Positions 1-6,445 of a DNA stretch of 8,210 nt are shown here, piece by piece. Location of the stretch: NCBI GenBank assembly GCA_013203855.1, contig JABMPG010000464.1:1-8210 (forward strand), written 5' to 3'. The stretch comes from a bacterium. Lineage in GTDB: Bacteria > Sumerlaeota > Sumerlaeia > UBA8349. The notes under the pieces were generated by a model that saw only the letters and a program-made list of their open reading frames with translations, had not been told where the DNA came from and searched no databases. The position numbers and the translations under genes are program-made. Within the stretch, counting starts at the first letter, position 1, and the number at the start of each line of letters is the position of its first letter.

Positions 1-655
1 CATCCCGGCTGATCGCTTTACCGGGACAGTCCGTCACGCACGACATGCACCGGTCGCACAGAGGACGCCCGTCATAGATCGGGTCCGGCTCCAGCGGAGC
101 ATCGGTCATGATGAAAGCGAATCTCTGACGCGGGCCAAACTCGGGCGTGAGGAAAACCTTGCTGTAACCGATCTCCCCCATCCCGCAGACATAGGCGGCA
201 ATCCGAAAGTGAAACTGGACGTCCGGGGCGGGTTTGTCCGGCGACACCGGTTCGAAATAGCTGAGACGGCGACCCATCTCCGGAGACTCGGTCGGCCCCG
301 CGCCCGTCATGTCCGACACCGGACCCCGCCCGCCGGTGTTGCGGTACACGGCACCCTCGTATCCTTGGTCCTCGATGAAACACGAGACCTCGCGCAGCAC
401 CATGGGCGCATACACCTCGTTGATGCCGGCGTAGCCCATGGCCGGGTACTGATAGAAGTGAGTCCCCTCCTCGATTCCGCGCAGATAGCCGCGCGGAATC
501 CGGAAGGCCAGACAAATCATGACCTTGGCATCGGGAAATATGTACCGCGGGTCCATCTCCTTCGGCGCTCCCTCGAACCGGTCCATCGACCCGATCCCCA
601 CCAAGTCCGCCCCACAACTCTTCGCGTACCTCTTCAATGATTCAGACGTCAACAT
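1..655 (-). CDS. QueG-like 4Fe-4S ferredoxin-domain protein (C-terminus beyond window)
   Basis: An open frame of 218 codons starts at the ATG at 655-653 and leaves the window at base 1. Near residues 152-187 the protein has GMGEIGYSKVFLTPEFGP followed by IMTDAPL, which matches the segment before the Fe-S domain in epoxyqueuosine reductase (QueG, COG1600) relatives. Cys200, Cys203, Cys206 and Cys210-Pro211 then form a CxxCxxCxxxCP 4Fe-4S motif. The N-terminus (about residues 4-55, SLKRYAKSCGADLVGIGSMD) also fits this family, in which the N-terminal region holds a corrinoid. The family includes the tRNA queuosine enzyme but also many paralogues of unknown substrate. The context next to a carbohydrate gene and an IclR regulator makes true QueG unlikely. 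The ATG overlaps the IclR stop codon (ATGTTGA), implying translational coupling. It is probably cytoplasmic. The family call is firm; the substrate is unknown. Confidence 0.85.
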   Translation of the reverse strand, partial: MLTSESLKRYAKSCGADLVGIGSMDRFEGAPKEMDPRYIFPDAKVMICLAFRIPRGYLRGIEEGTHFYQYPAMGYAGINEVYAPMVLREVSCFIEDQGYEGAVYRNTGGRGPVSDMTGAGPTESPEMGRRLSYFEPVSPDKPAPDVQFHFRIAAYVCGMGEIGYSKVFLTPEFGPRQRFAFIMTDAPLEPDPIYDGRPLCDRCMSCVTDCPGKAISRD

Positions 656-1422
656 CCTTCAGTCTCCCTTGCGTTAGGTCGGACTTCTGCCAGCGCCTCG
701 CCGATGAGGGAGGCCGTCCATTTCATCCTGCGGAGGATTTCTTCGTCGAAGCCTTTGACACGGCGATAGGCCGGCACCGCTACCCCGATGGCGGCCACAA
801 CCCGTTCGCCTTCGAAGATTGGTACTGCGTATGCCACGAGCGACGGATCGCTGGCCTTGATCTCATAGCCGTGGGCGCGAATACAGTCGAGCGCCTTCGT
901 CAGGCCCTTTTCGTTTTCGATCCCGTCCCACGCCTTGCCAGGCCAGCCGCTGCAAGACAGGGAAAGACGAATCTGGTCTTCTGGCTGATAGGCAAGGAGA
1001 AGGCGTCCGGTCGCTGTCCGGTACAGATCGTCATCCAGAAAGAGATCGGGCCGAATCTGGACGTCTTTCGTTCCCTCCGTAACGCACAGAACAGTCTTTC
1101 GGCCGCGCGTCAGGGTCGCCAGCAAGGCCGTCTCGCCGGAGTCCCGGGCCAAACGAACAATCTCGGGCTCGGCGAGAGCCAGTATGTCCTTCCGATAGGG
1201 CCCATTTCGAGCAAGTTGATACGCCATGGGGCCCAAGGCATAACCAGCCCGAACTCGCTTCTGCTCCACATATCCGCTCTTGACCATGACCTTGAGAATG
1301 TTCGCGATGGTTGCGGGGTGACCTTCCAAGCGCTCCGAGATCTCGCTCAAGGGCACCTCGCGCTCAGGGAGAGCGCCCAAGATTGTCAGAATATCGAGGG
1401 CTTTCTTGACTACTTTCGCCAT
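649..1422 (-). CDS. IclR-family transcriptional regulator
   Basis: A 257-aa protein, the usual IclR length. Residues about 5-60 form the winged helix-turn-helix, with the recognition stretch PLSEISERLEGHPATIANIL and wing GYVEQKRVRAGYALG. Residues about 75-250 form the IclR effector domain, including the YRTATGRLLLA segment and the core strand pair AYAVPIFEG and VVAAIGVAVP. The start at 1422 is chosen because AGGAGGAGA lies about 8 nt upstream; an in-frame ATG at 1485 would add 21 residues that do not match the family. The gene lies 143 bp downstream of the beta-helix gene and overlaps the next gene by 7 nt. By analogy with IclR regulators of sugar and aromatic catabolism it probably controls this cluster in response to a small metabolite. 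Two short inverted repeats upstream could serve autoregulation (inference). Confidence 0.93.
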   Translation of the reverse strand: MAKVVKKALDILTILGALPEREVPLSEISERLEGHPATIANILKVMVKSGYVEQKRVRAGYALGPMAYQLARNGPYRKDILALAEPEIVRLARDSGETALLATLTRGRKTVLCVTEGTKDVQIRPDLFLDDDLYRTATGRLLLAYQPEDQIRLSLSCSGWPGKAWDGIENEKGLTKALDCIRAHGYEIKASDPSLVAYAVPIFEGERVVAAIGVAVPAYRRVKGFDEEILRRMKWTASLIGEALAEVRPNARETEGC

Positions 1423-1468
1423 CAGAATTCTCTCCTCCTGTTGAACCAATCTTGGTGACAGGGCCTTT

Positions 1469-1484
1469 TGCCACACTTCTGGCA
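1469..1484. promoter_or_regulatory. 16-bp inverted repeat upstream of iclR-type gene, candidate operator
   Basis: TGCCA and TGGCA flank a 6-nt spacer, 47 bp upstream of the chosen IclR start codon. The size and position suit a dimer-binding autoregulatory site, but the arms are only 5 bp and chance is a real alternative. No convincing -10/-35 pair was found beside it. Confidence 0.3.
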
Positions 1485-1508
1485 CAGCCTATCCATACTA
1501 CAGGGAAT

Positions 1509-1527
1509 GACAGATACATCCTCTGTC
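1509..1527. promoter_or_regulatory. 19-bp inverted repeat between beta-helix and IclR genes
   Basis: GACAGA and TCTGTC are separated by 7 nt, midway between the stop of the beta-helix gene and the IclR start. In RNA it would be a 6-bp hairpin without a following U-tract, so it is not a standard terminator and the three genes may be co-transcribed. It could instead be an operator or an mRNA processing or stability hairpin. Confidence 0.3.
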
Positions 1528-1565
1528 CGGCCCGTCGACCATGGAGATTCTTGAGGAAAGGACTC

Positions 1566-3704
1566 TCACTCCGCTGGCCCCACCGGTCCCGTCAAACCCC
1601 ACGACTCGATCTCCTGAATCCCCATTGCACGAGCGGGCGAGTCTTCCCGAAGGTGAAAATCCCCCGCACTCAGGTTCTTGAACATCGGGTCGGCCGCCCT
1701 ACTGCGCGAGTCCTGGCCCAGAGACCGCATCTTTTCCAGCGTCTCCTCAGCCAGTTTCGGGCGTTCCACGCACCAGATCAGATTCTCATCGATAATCGGC
1801 TGTTTGAGTTTGTCTGCGGCCATTTCGTCGGAATAGGAGTTATAGATCGGCCCGTAGGGACTGGGCATCTCGATCTCCGGATCGGTTTGGACCAGGATAT
1901 TCCGGCGAAGGCTGGAACCGTACATGCCTATGTAGTGTCCTTCGTGAGGAGTGCGGCAGCACAAGAGACCGAACTTGCCACAGTTCACCACGATGTTGTT
2001 CTCCACGTCGTTTATCTGTTTTGTGATGATCCCTCCGCCACGACTGTTCCAGATGACGTTCTCATAGAGTCGCGTGAACCACTGGGTATCATCGGCCCGG
2101 AGGGCCGCCGTTGTGCCTTCGCCCCGAATGTCATGGATATAATTGCGACGGACGATGTTTCCAATTCCCGTGCCGGAAAGGTAGATGCCGTTGCCATCTC
2201 CCAGCCGCTCCATCGCCCGATCGACTTCGTTATGCTCGATGATATTGCGGCGGGCATGCAGGAACCCCACCAGGTAGGGCATTTCGAGAGGAGCGTCGCC
2301 GATCTCGTCCCACCGGATCGTTCTACTTCCTTCGTGAATCGTCCGCTCCGGGTTCCGGAAGACACCAATTCTCACGCCGCTGACCGTGATGCCGTTGTAC
2401 GGCATGTGGCGCACCAGATTGTTGTGGATATGGTTCTCACCGCTTTGCCAGATGAAGATACCCGACGAGAGAAACCAAAGGACCGAACTGTGATGGATGT
2501 GGTTCCCACCCACCTCGTTGAACCGGTTCTCATCCATCCGCCCCGGACCGTAACCCATCAAACAGATCCCCGTGCCGCCGATCTCGGCGATCTCATTCCG
2601 CAGGATCCGGTTGTGCTCCGCATGCAGATCCAGACGCACGCCACCGCTCCCGGCCTGGACGAAGCGGCAATTCTCAACGACGCAATACTCCGCGCCCCGT
2701 AAGCGAATGGCGGCGTTGGGCTCGTCGTACATCTCCCAGTCGTGCTGGACCGAGCGACGGCCCGGTTTCCACCGCATCCGGTCTGTCTCGGTGAATGTCA
2801 GTCCCGAAAACCGGATATTCCGAGCCCAGTTGCGACTGTCAAAATCGCCTTCCACGCGGATCAATTCCGTCAGAACCGGAGCCACGATGTCTTCGCCAGG
2901 CTCGCGATTGTCCCGAGGCCACAGGTACAAACGTCCTTCCGTCGTGTCCAAGACCCATTGCCCCGGGCACTGAAGCCCCTCAAGAACGTTCTCCACCCAG
3001 TACTTGCAGCAGTCAGGGCCAGCCCAGTTGTGCTGGGGCGTGGTTAGATTCTTTGACGCCGGCAAGACTGTACGGGCTATCTGCCTCTCCTCGTCAACCG
3101 ATTCCAGTGGGAGAAAATTCACACCGAATATCCAGCCGGGAGTTAAGAAGACCTCCGCGCTCTCCAGGTTGGAGTACCGCTTCACGTCCTGATTCTGGTA
3201 ATGAAGCGTGCGAGAGTCCTCGGGCTGAATGTCCTCCCGTGCCTTGAACGGGCCGGTTCGAGCCCGCCTCAACATGCCCTCACCGTCGAACAGGACGGAA
3301 AACACCCACTTCCCGTCCCGTGCATCCGGGAGGTCGGCCACCCAGACATTCTGCCGCGCCGCTTCGCTGAGCCCCGCCACCGGATAGTCCAGTCGCTTCC
3401 ATCCCTTGACAATCCGGGCGCCACTCAGAACCGCCTTCTCACCGGGAGAGTTCCGCCAGGTTACGGGCGCCTCCCGGCTGCCCGAGTCCTCCGGGCCAAG
3501 AACCAGCGTCTCCTCGAGTCTCCACATCCCTTCCCGCAGCTGGATCTCGACTGCCTCCCCCGGATTCTTCCTCCGCGACTCCCTGGCGGCATTCCGAGCC
3601 GCTGCCAAACTCGCGAGCGGGCCATCCGACCCGTCCGCTTCGGGCTTGGCCAACGCGCCCGACCATGAGTCTTTACCCTTCGGCGATACGAAAATGACGG
3701 ACAT
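1566..3704 (-). CDS. GH141-like right-handed parallel beta-helix protein
   Basis: A 712-aa protein of the large bacterial beta-helix group that includes GH141 (characterised members include an alpha-L-fucosidase and a xylanase). Family landmarks in order: FVSPKGKDSWSG (residues 5-16) with DGSDGPLASL (24-33); PVTWRNSPGEKAVLSG (80-95); WVLDTTEGRLYLWP (250-263); then repeated helix rungs about 290-610 rich in N, H and G, such as NRILRNEIAEIGGTGI, NHIHHSSVLW, ENHIHNNLV and NIVRRNYIHDI. The C-terminal segment DPMFKNLSAGDFHLREDSPA (672-691) is also typical. The likely role is glycoside hydrolysis or lysis of a complex polysaccharide or its fragments; I cannot assign a substrate. The start has AAGGAAGGGGA about 7 nt upstream, and an in-frame TAA six codons upstream excludes a longer N-terminus. 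The protein begins directly in the first beta-strand, with no signal peptide or lipobox, so it appears intracellular. It is first in a cluster with IclR and QueG-like genes and has a strong promoter upstream. Confidence 0.85.
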   Translation of the reverse strand: MSVIFVSPKGKDSWSGALAKPEADGSDGPLASLAAARNAARESRRKNPGEAVEIQLREGMWRLEETLVLGPEDSGSREAPVTWRNSPGEKAVLSGARIVKGWKRLDYPVAGLSEAARQNVWVADLPDARDGKWVFSVLFDGEGMLRRARTGPFKAREDIQPEDSRTLHYQNQDVKRYSNLESAEVFLTPGWIFGVNFLPLESVDEERQIARTVLPASKNLTTPQHNWAGPDCCKYWVENVLEGLQCPGQWVLDTTEGRLYLWPRDNREPGEDIVAPVLTELIRVEGDFDSRNWARNIRFSGLTFTETDRMRWKPGRRSVQHDWEMYDEPNAAIRLRGAEYCVVENCRFVQAGSGGVRLDLHAEHNRILRNEIAEIGGTGICLMGYGPGRMDENRFNEVGGNHIHHSSVLWFLSSGIFIWQSGENHIHNNLVRHMPYNGITVSGVRIGVFRNPERTIHEGSRTIRWDEIGDAPLEMPYLVGFLHARRNIIEHNEVDRAMERLGDGNGIYLSGTGIGNIVRRNYIHDIRGEGTTAALRADDTQWFTRLYENVIWNSRGGGIITKQINDVENNIVVNCGKFGLLCCRTPHEGHYIGMYGSSLRRNILVQTDPEIEMPSPYGPIYNSYSDEMAADKLKQPIIDENLIWCVERPKLAEETLEKMRSLGQDSRSRAADPMFKNLSAGDFHLREDSPARAMGIQEIESWGLTGPVGPAE

Positions 3705-3947
3705 TAGAAATCCCCTTCCTTAAGGATACTGCTCTGTGTCTGCTTCATGATGGGTAGAAATGGTTTCATATTCTAGGCATTTCACTCTTGACCGTGGCCT
3801 GCTCGCGCTACCCGCAACCCGAAACCAATGCGTTGGTCCTCTCTTGGGCACGCCCTGCTTGTGGAGGTAGTTTCCCAGAACCACAGTCCATCTCAGGCCT
3901 TGTTGGAGCGGGATCTAACAGTTGTGCAATGCAAAACTGTCTTATGT
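3705..3947 (-). other. Long 5' leader of the beta-helix gene
   Basis: If transcription starts near 3947, the beta-helix mRNA has an untranslated leader of about 240 nt. It contains the large palindrome at 3918-3940, a small hairpin (ACCAA, 4-nt loop, TTGGT at 3824-3837) and the Shine-Dalgarno sequence just upstream of 3704. No known riboswitch class was recognised. Short frames crossing it on either strand have no family resemblance. Confidence 0.4.
3918..3940. promoter_or_regulatory. 23-bp near-perfect palindrome, probable operator
   Basis: On the minus strand the arms ACAGTTTTGCA and TGCACAACTGT flank a single central T. Ten of the eleven arm positions are complementary, the only mismatch being the seventh position in from each end. 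It lies from about +8 to +30 relative to the predicted start of the beta-helix transcript, where a bound repressor would block initiation or early elongation. The odd-length palindrome with TTGCA-type half-sites suits a dimeric helix-turn-helix repressor; the neighbouring IclR regulator is one candidate, an unlinked LacI- or GntR-type protein another. The RNA could also fold into a hairpin, but no U-tract follows. Confidence 0.6.
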
Positions 3948-3953
3948 CTACAC

Positions 3954-3982
3954 AAAATAGATAAGTGCACATTATTTGTCAA
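3954..3982 (-). promoter_or_regulatory. Sigma70-type promoter for the beta-helix gene
   Basis: Read on the minus strand, a perfect -35 TTGACA (3982-3977) is followed after exactly 17 nt by TATTTT (3959-3954, four of six matches to TATAAT). It sits in the only clearly AT-rich patch of the interval, upstream of the beta-helix gene and in the same orientation. The predicted start is near 3947. Confidence 0.7.
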
Positions 3983-4005
3983 GAAGTTCTCTGCAATGTT
4001 CTTGA
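3979..4005. promoter_or_regulatory. Inverted repeat overlapping the -35 box
   Basis: TCAAGAA (3979-3985) and TTCTTGA (3999-4005) are perfect 7-bp arms separated by 13 nt, and the left arm overlaps the -35 hexamer at 3977-3982. Its spacer contains TGCAATG (3992-3998), the same 7-mer found inside the downstream palindrome at 3925-3931. This arrangement suggests a second regulator-binding site at the same promoter. Confidence 0.45.
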
Positions 4006-4303
4006 GAAAAGAGGGACTTGCGCAGTTGAGAGAGCAACCCTCTCTTTTCTTGCGGGCTTGCGGAGCCCACGACCTCACAGCTGGGAACCGGCACTCCAGG
4101 CGGGCAGGTGCGGATCGGGGCCGTCTTGGAGTTTTGCCGTGCAGCCATCACATGACGGCCGAACTCTCTTCTATCCAAGCGTCTTCCGACTACCCGCACA
4201 AACAGATGTCCAAGGTCCAGTGCATGGACGTTGTGCTGTCGGCAAAAGACCGCAACACCTGCGCCTCTGAGTCATCAGTCGTCCCCCAAAAAACTCCTCG
4301 CTC
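4006..4303. other. Gene-free stretch with no recognised content
   Basis: This lies between the end of the membrane-protein gene and the beta-helix promoter. Short frames exist on both strands but none resembles a protein family, has a convincing Shine-Dalgarno sequence or continues into a neighbour. A weak hairpin, AGAGAG/CTCTCT with a 5-nt loop followed by TTTCTT on the plus strand (4029-4051), has no gene upstream of it on that strand. Decayed coding sequence cannot be excluded. Confidence 0.4.
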
Positions 4304-6082
4304 TCAGATGGAGCCCCGAAAACAGCTTTCAAAAACACGAAACCTCGCCAGGGAAAGTCCCACGACCAGCGCCGCAAGGGTCAGCAGGCTGAGCAGGGCC
4401 GCGTGTTGACGTACCGGCGGCTCGCGATACTCGACTTCGACCTGGCTGGCCCCGGCCGGCAAACTGAGTCGCAACAGGCCGCCCAGGGTGTGCCCGAGTC
4501 GCCCGGGCTCCTCGTGACCGTCGATCCGCAATGTCCAACCGGGGAAATCGTAGACGTGCATCGTCAGCAAGAGCGGCCTTTCCAACACGAGATCGTAACG
4601 ATATCCCGTCGCGGTGCGCTCGGGCGGGGCGGCCATTTGTGCGCCGGGTTTCATCTCGAGCCGATGTTCGGGGGGTGGGTTAGCGGCCAGCCACAAATTG
4701 TCGCTGTAGCGCTCGTCCACTGTCCGCGGAAGGAAATCCAGCGCGACGCAACCGGCATAGTGGCCAACTCGAATTTCCATGGCGCGGCTCCAGTGGGCCA
4801 ATTGACAATCGCCCTCGATCACCGGATAGGGCCTGACCAGCAACATGGGGAGCATGCACAAAGCCAATGCGACTTCCGGCAACGCTAGCGCCAGCGGGTG
4901 GACCCAACGCTCGATCGCCGACGCGGCCAGAGCGATCGCCGCGATCGCCAACGGCGCCAGCAGCGCCAGCAATCGCCACGGAAACTGGAGGTAACGCAAC
5001 AGCGGGGGCATGATTTCCCAGGGCATCCAGTGCGTCATCGCAAACATCAACGCCAGGCACAACAGCAGCAACCCCGCCAGCGGCCGCCGCGTAGATGTCG
5101 CGATCCAGCCCCGCAACAGGGCCGCCAGGGCCAGCCCAAGGGCCAGCATCAACATCACACCCGGGTTGACGCTCATCGTGTCGTCGATGCCGACCCGGCT
5201 GAAACCCGCGCCATACTGCTCCATGAAAAACTGGCGCGCGTCGAGGGCGTGGGCGCGCAGCCACTGCGATGAGCCGCAGAATTGATCGACCACGTCGGCC
5301 CTCACCAGCGGCAGCAACTTCAGCGCCGGCAGCCAAAACCAAGCGGCCAATCCTCCGCCGGTAGCGCCGGCCCCCGCCGCGCGCAGAATCCAGCGCCAGC
5401 CTTCAGCGGTCGCCAGCACATACAGTCCAACACCAACGGCACCCCACACGGCGATGATGTTATGCGAGCAAAGCAGCATGGCGCTGGCCAACGCGACGGC
5501 CGCGAAACCGCCGAAGGGACGTCGACGCAACAGCTCGACCGCCCACAGCAACGCCGCCAGCCCGGCCCAGCCCCAGCATTCCGCCAACGCGGAACGGACA
5601 AAAACATCGGTCAGATGAAATGGGCAGAAGGTGAACAGCAAAGCCCCGCCCAGCGACCAGGCCGCCGGCCGACGACTGCCACCGCGCCGGGCCAGATCCC
5701 CGGCCAGCAGGAACATGAACGTGCCGCCCACCAGGAACGACCCTATGAAACTGAACTTGACGCCGGCGGCAAGCGAGCCAAACACCAGCGCGCCCACGGC
5801 GGCCACCATGTAGCCCAGCGGAGCGTAGAAAATGAAGAACGGCCAGCCATAGCCGAAAGCCGCCTCGTGCATCCAGGGCGCTCCGGGTTGTCCGACCCGC
5901 CAGGCCTCGAGCACCGCGCCGGTACGCACGAGGGGATGAAGCAGTTCGTGTCCGTGCCAAAAGTAAAACCCGAAAGTGCCGAGGAACATCGTGCCGAGCA
6001 GGACAACGAAAACAGCGTAGGCGGAGACCCGCGAGCGGGCCCAATGCGCCTTTGCCGGTCTGGCAGCGCTCGAGTTGTCCAT
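4304..6082 (-). CDS. PTPS-related / YfhO-like polytopic membrane protein (GT-C-like)
   Basis: A 592-aa protein with a short hydrophilic N-terminus, a first membrane segment at about 20-42 and many further hydrophobic segments to about residue 415. A soluble region (about 420-555) and a last membrane segment (about 560-580) follow. After the first segment come GHELLHPLVRTGAVLEAWRVGQ and an FGYGWPFFIFYAPLGY loop (about 44-91), resembling the first periplasmic loop of PTPS-related membrane proteins. LQFPWRLL (365-372) is a family hallmark. The C-terminal part has a YfhO-like DFPGWTLRIDG (512-522) and a beta-strand ending VEVEYREPP. Such proteins are thought to be membrane glycosyltransferases acting on lipid-linked sugars, but the activity is unproven here. 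Start 6082 is chosen for GGGAG 6 nt upstream; the in-frame ATG at 6235 adds 51 residues lacking family character and lies upstream of the promoter candidate. It appears monocistronic. Confidence 0.8.
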   Translation of the reverse strand: MDNSSAARPAKAHWARSRVSAYAVFVVLLGTMFLGTFGFYFWHGHELLHPLVRTGAVLEAWRVGQPGAPWMHEAAFGYGWPFFIFYAPLGYMVAAVGALVFGSLAAGVKFSFIGSFLVGGTFMFLLAGDLARRGGSRRPAAWSLGGALLFTFCPFHLTDVFVRSALAECWGWAGLAALLWAVELLRRRPFGGFAAVALASAMLLCSHNIIAVWGAVGVGLYVLATAEGWRWILRAAGAGATGGGLAAWFWLPALKLLPLVRADVVDQFCGSSQWLRAHALDARQFFMEQYGAGFSRVGIDDTMSVNPGVMLMLALGLALAALLRGWIATSTRRPLAGLLLLCLALMFAMTHWMPWEIMPPLLRYLQFPWRLLALLAPLAIAAIALAASAIERWVHPLALALPEVALALCMLPMLLVRPYPVIEGDCQLAHWSRAMEIRVGHYAGCVALDFLPRTVDERYSDNLWLAANPPPEHRLEMKPGAQMAAPPERTATGYRYDLVLERPLLLTMHVYDFPGWTLRIDGHEEPGRLGHTLGGLLRLSLPAGASQVEVEYREPPVRQHAALLSLLTLAALVVGLSLARFRVFESCFRGSI

Positions 6083-6191
6083 CAATCGCTCCCTGCTCCG
6101 CGTCCGATGATAGCTGAGCCCAACGATGCCGCTGCAATTCGAGGCCGGGTTAGCGAATGGGGCTTCCGAATATCCAGTCCCGAACGACACT

Positions 6192-6220
6192 AACTTAGAG
6201 CTCAGGTATCCTATTGTCAA
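6192..6220 (-). promoter_or_regulatory. Promoter candidate for the membrane-protein gene
   Basis: On the minus strand a perfect -35 TTGACA (6220-6215) is followed after 17 nt by TAAGTT (6197-6192), a weak -10 with three of six matches. The predicted start near 6185 gives a leader of about 100 nt before the ATG at 6082. It supports that start over the one at 6235. Confidence 0.5.
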
Positions 6221-6319
6221 ATCCCTATGCGCCACTACTTCGGTGTTTGGAGAATTTGGGGGCAGGGCATTCTATCCAGGGACGGGATACGAAATAGCCC
6301 CCTTCAGCTGCCCCGACAG
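6221..6319. other. Spacer between terminator and promoter
   Basis: About 100 bp separate the terminator of the DUF4912 gene from the next promoter. The stretch contains a nested inverted repeat: GGGGGC (6258-6263) with GCCCCC (6297-6302), enclosing TATCC (6273-6277) and GGATA (6285-6289). No gene or known element is seen. Confidence 0.35.
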
Positions 6320-6362
6320 AAAAACCCCGAAGGGAATCGGCTCATCCGTTTCCCTTCGGGGT
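6320..6362 (-). terminator. Rho-independent terminator of the DUF4912 transcript
   Basis: Read on the minus strand, a 13-bp perfect stem (ACCCCGAAGGGAA paired with TTCCCTTCGGGGT) is extended past one mismatch by three more G-C pairs around a 5-nt loop. It is followed directly by a run of five T (6324-6320). It lies 83 bp past the DUF4912 stop codon. There is no T-tract on the plus-strand side, so it acts in one direction only. Confidence 0.92.
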
Positions 6363-6445
6363 CATATCTCATCATGCCAAACCGGTCAGACCGATCCCGC
6401 TTCTATTTCCGATCCCGATCTGAAGGCGGCCCCCTCGGCCAGTGT

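Noticed and set aside
1452..2702. Plus-strand open frame of 416 codons opposite the beta-helix gene
   Set aside because: It is antisense to a well-supported family protein, has no family resemblance, and reflects codon bias of the opposite strand.
3972..4280. Possible transposase or other gene remnant upstream of the beta-helix promoter
   Set aside because: Translations in all frames gave no recognisable transposase or domain motif, and no terminal inverted repeats or target duplication were seen.
4288..4313. Possible terminator after the membrane-protein gene (CTCC/GGAG then six T on the minus strand)
   Set aside because: The stem is only 4 bp with a 12-nt loop and overlaps the stop codon; too weak to call despite the T-run.
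3828..4409. Plus-strand frame of 193 codons spanning the promoter region
   Set aside because: No family likeness or convincing ribosome site; it runs antisense through the promoter, the operator and the end of the membrane-protein gene.
5282..6193. Plus-strand frame of 303 codons rich in Q, R, P and G
   Set aside because: It is antisense to the membrane-protein gene; its composition is the mirror of leucine- and alanine-rich codons.
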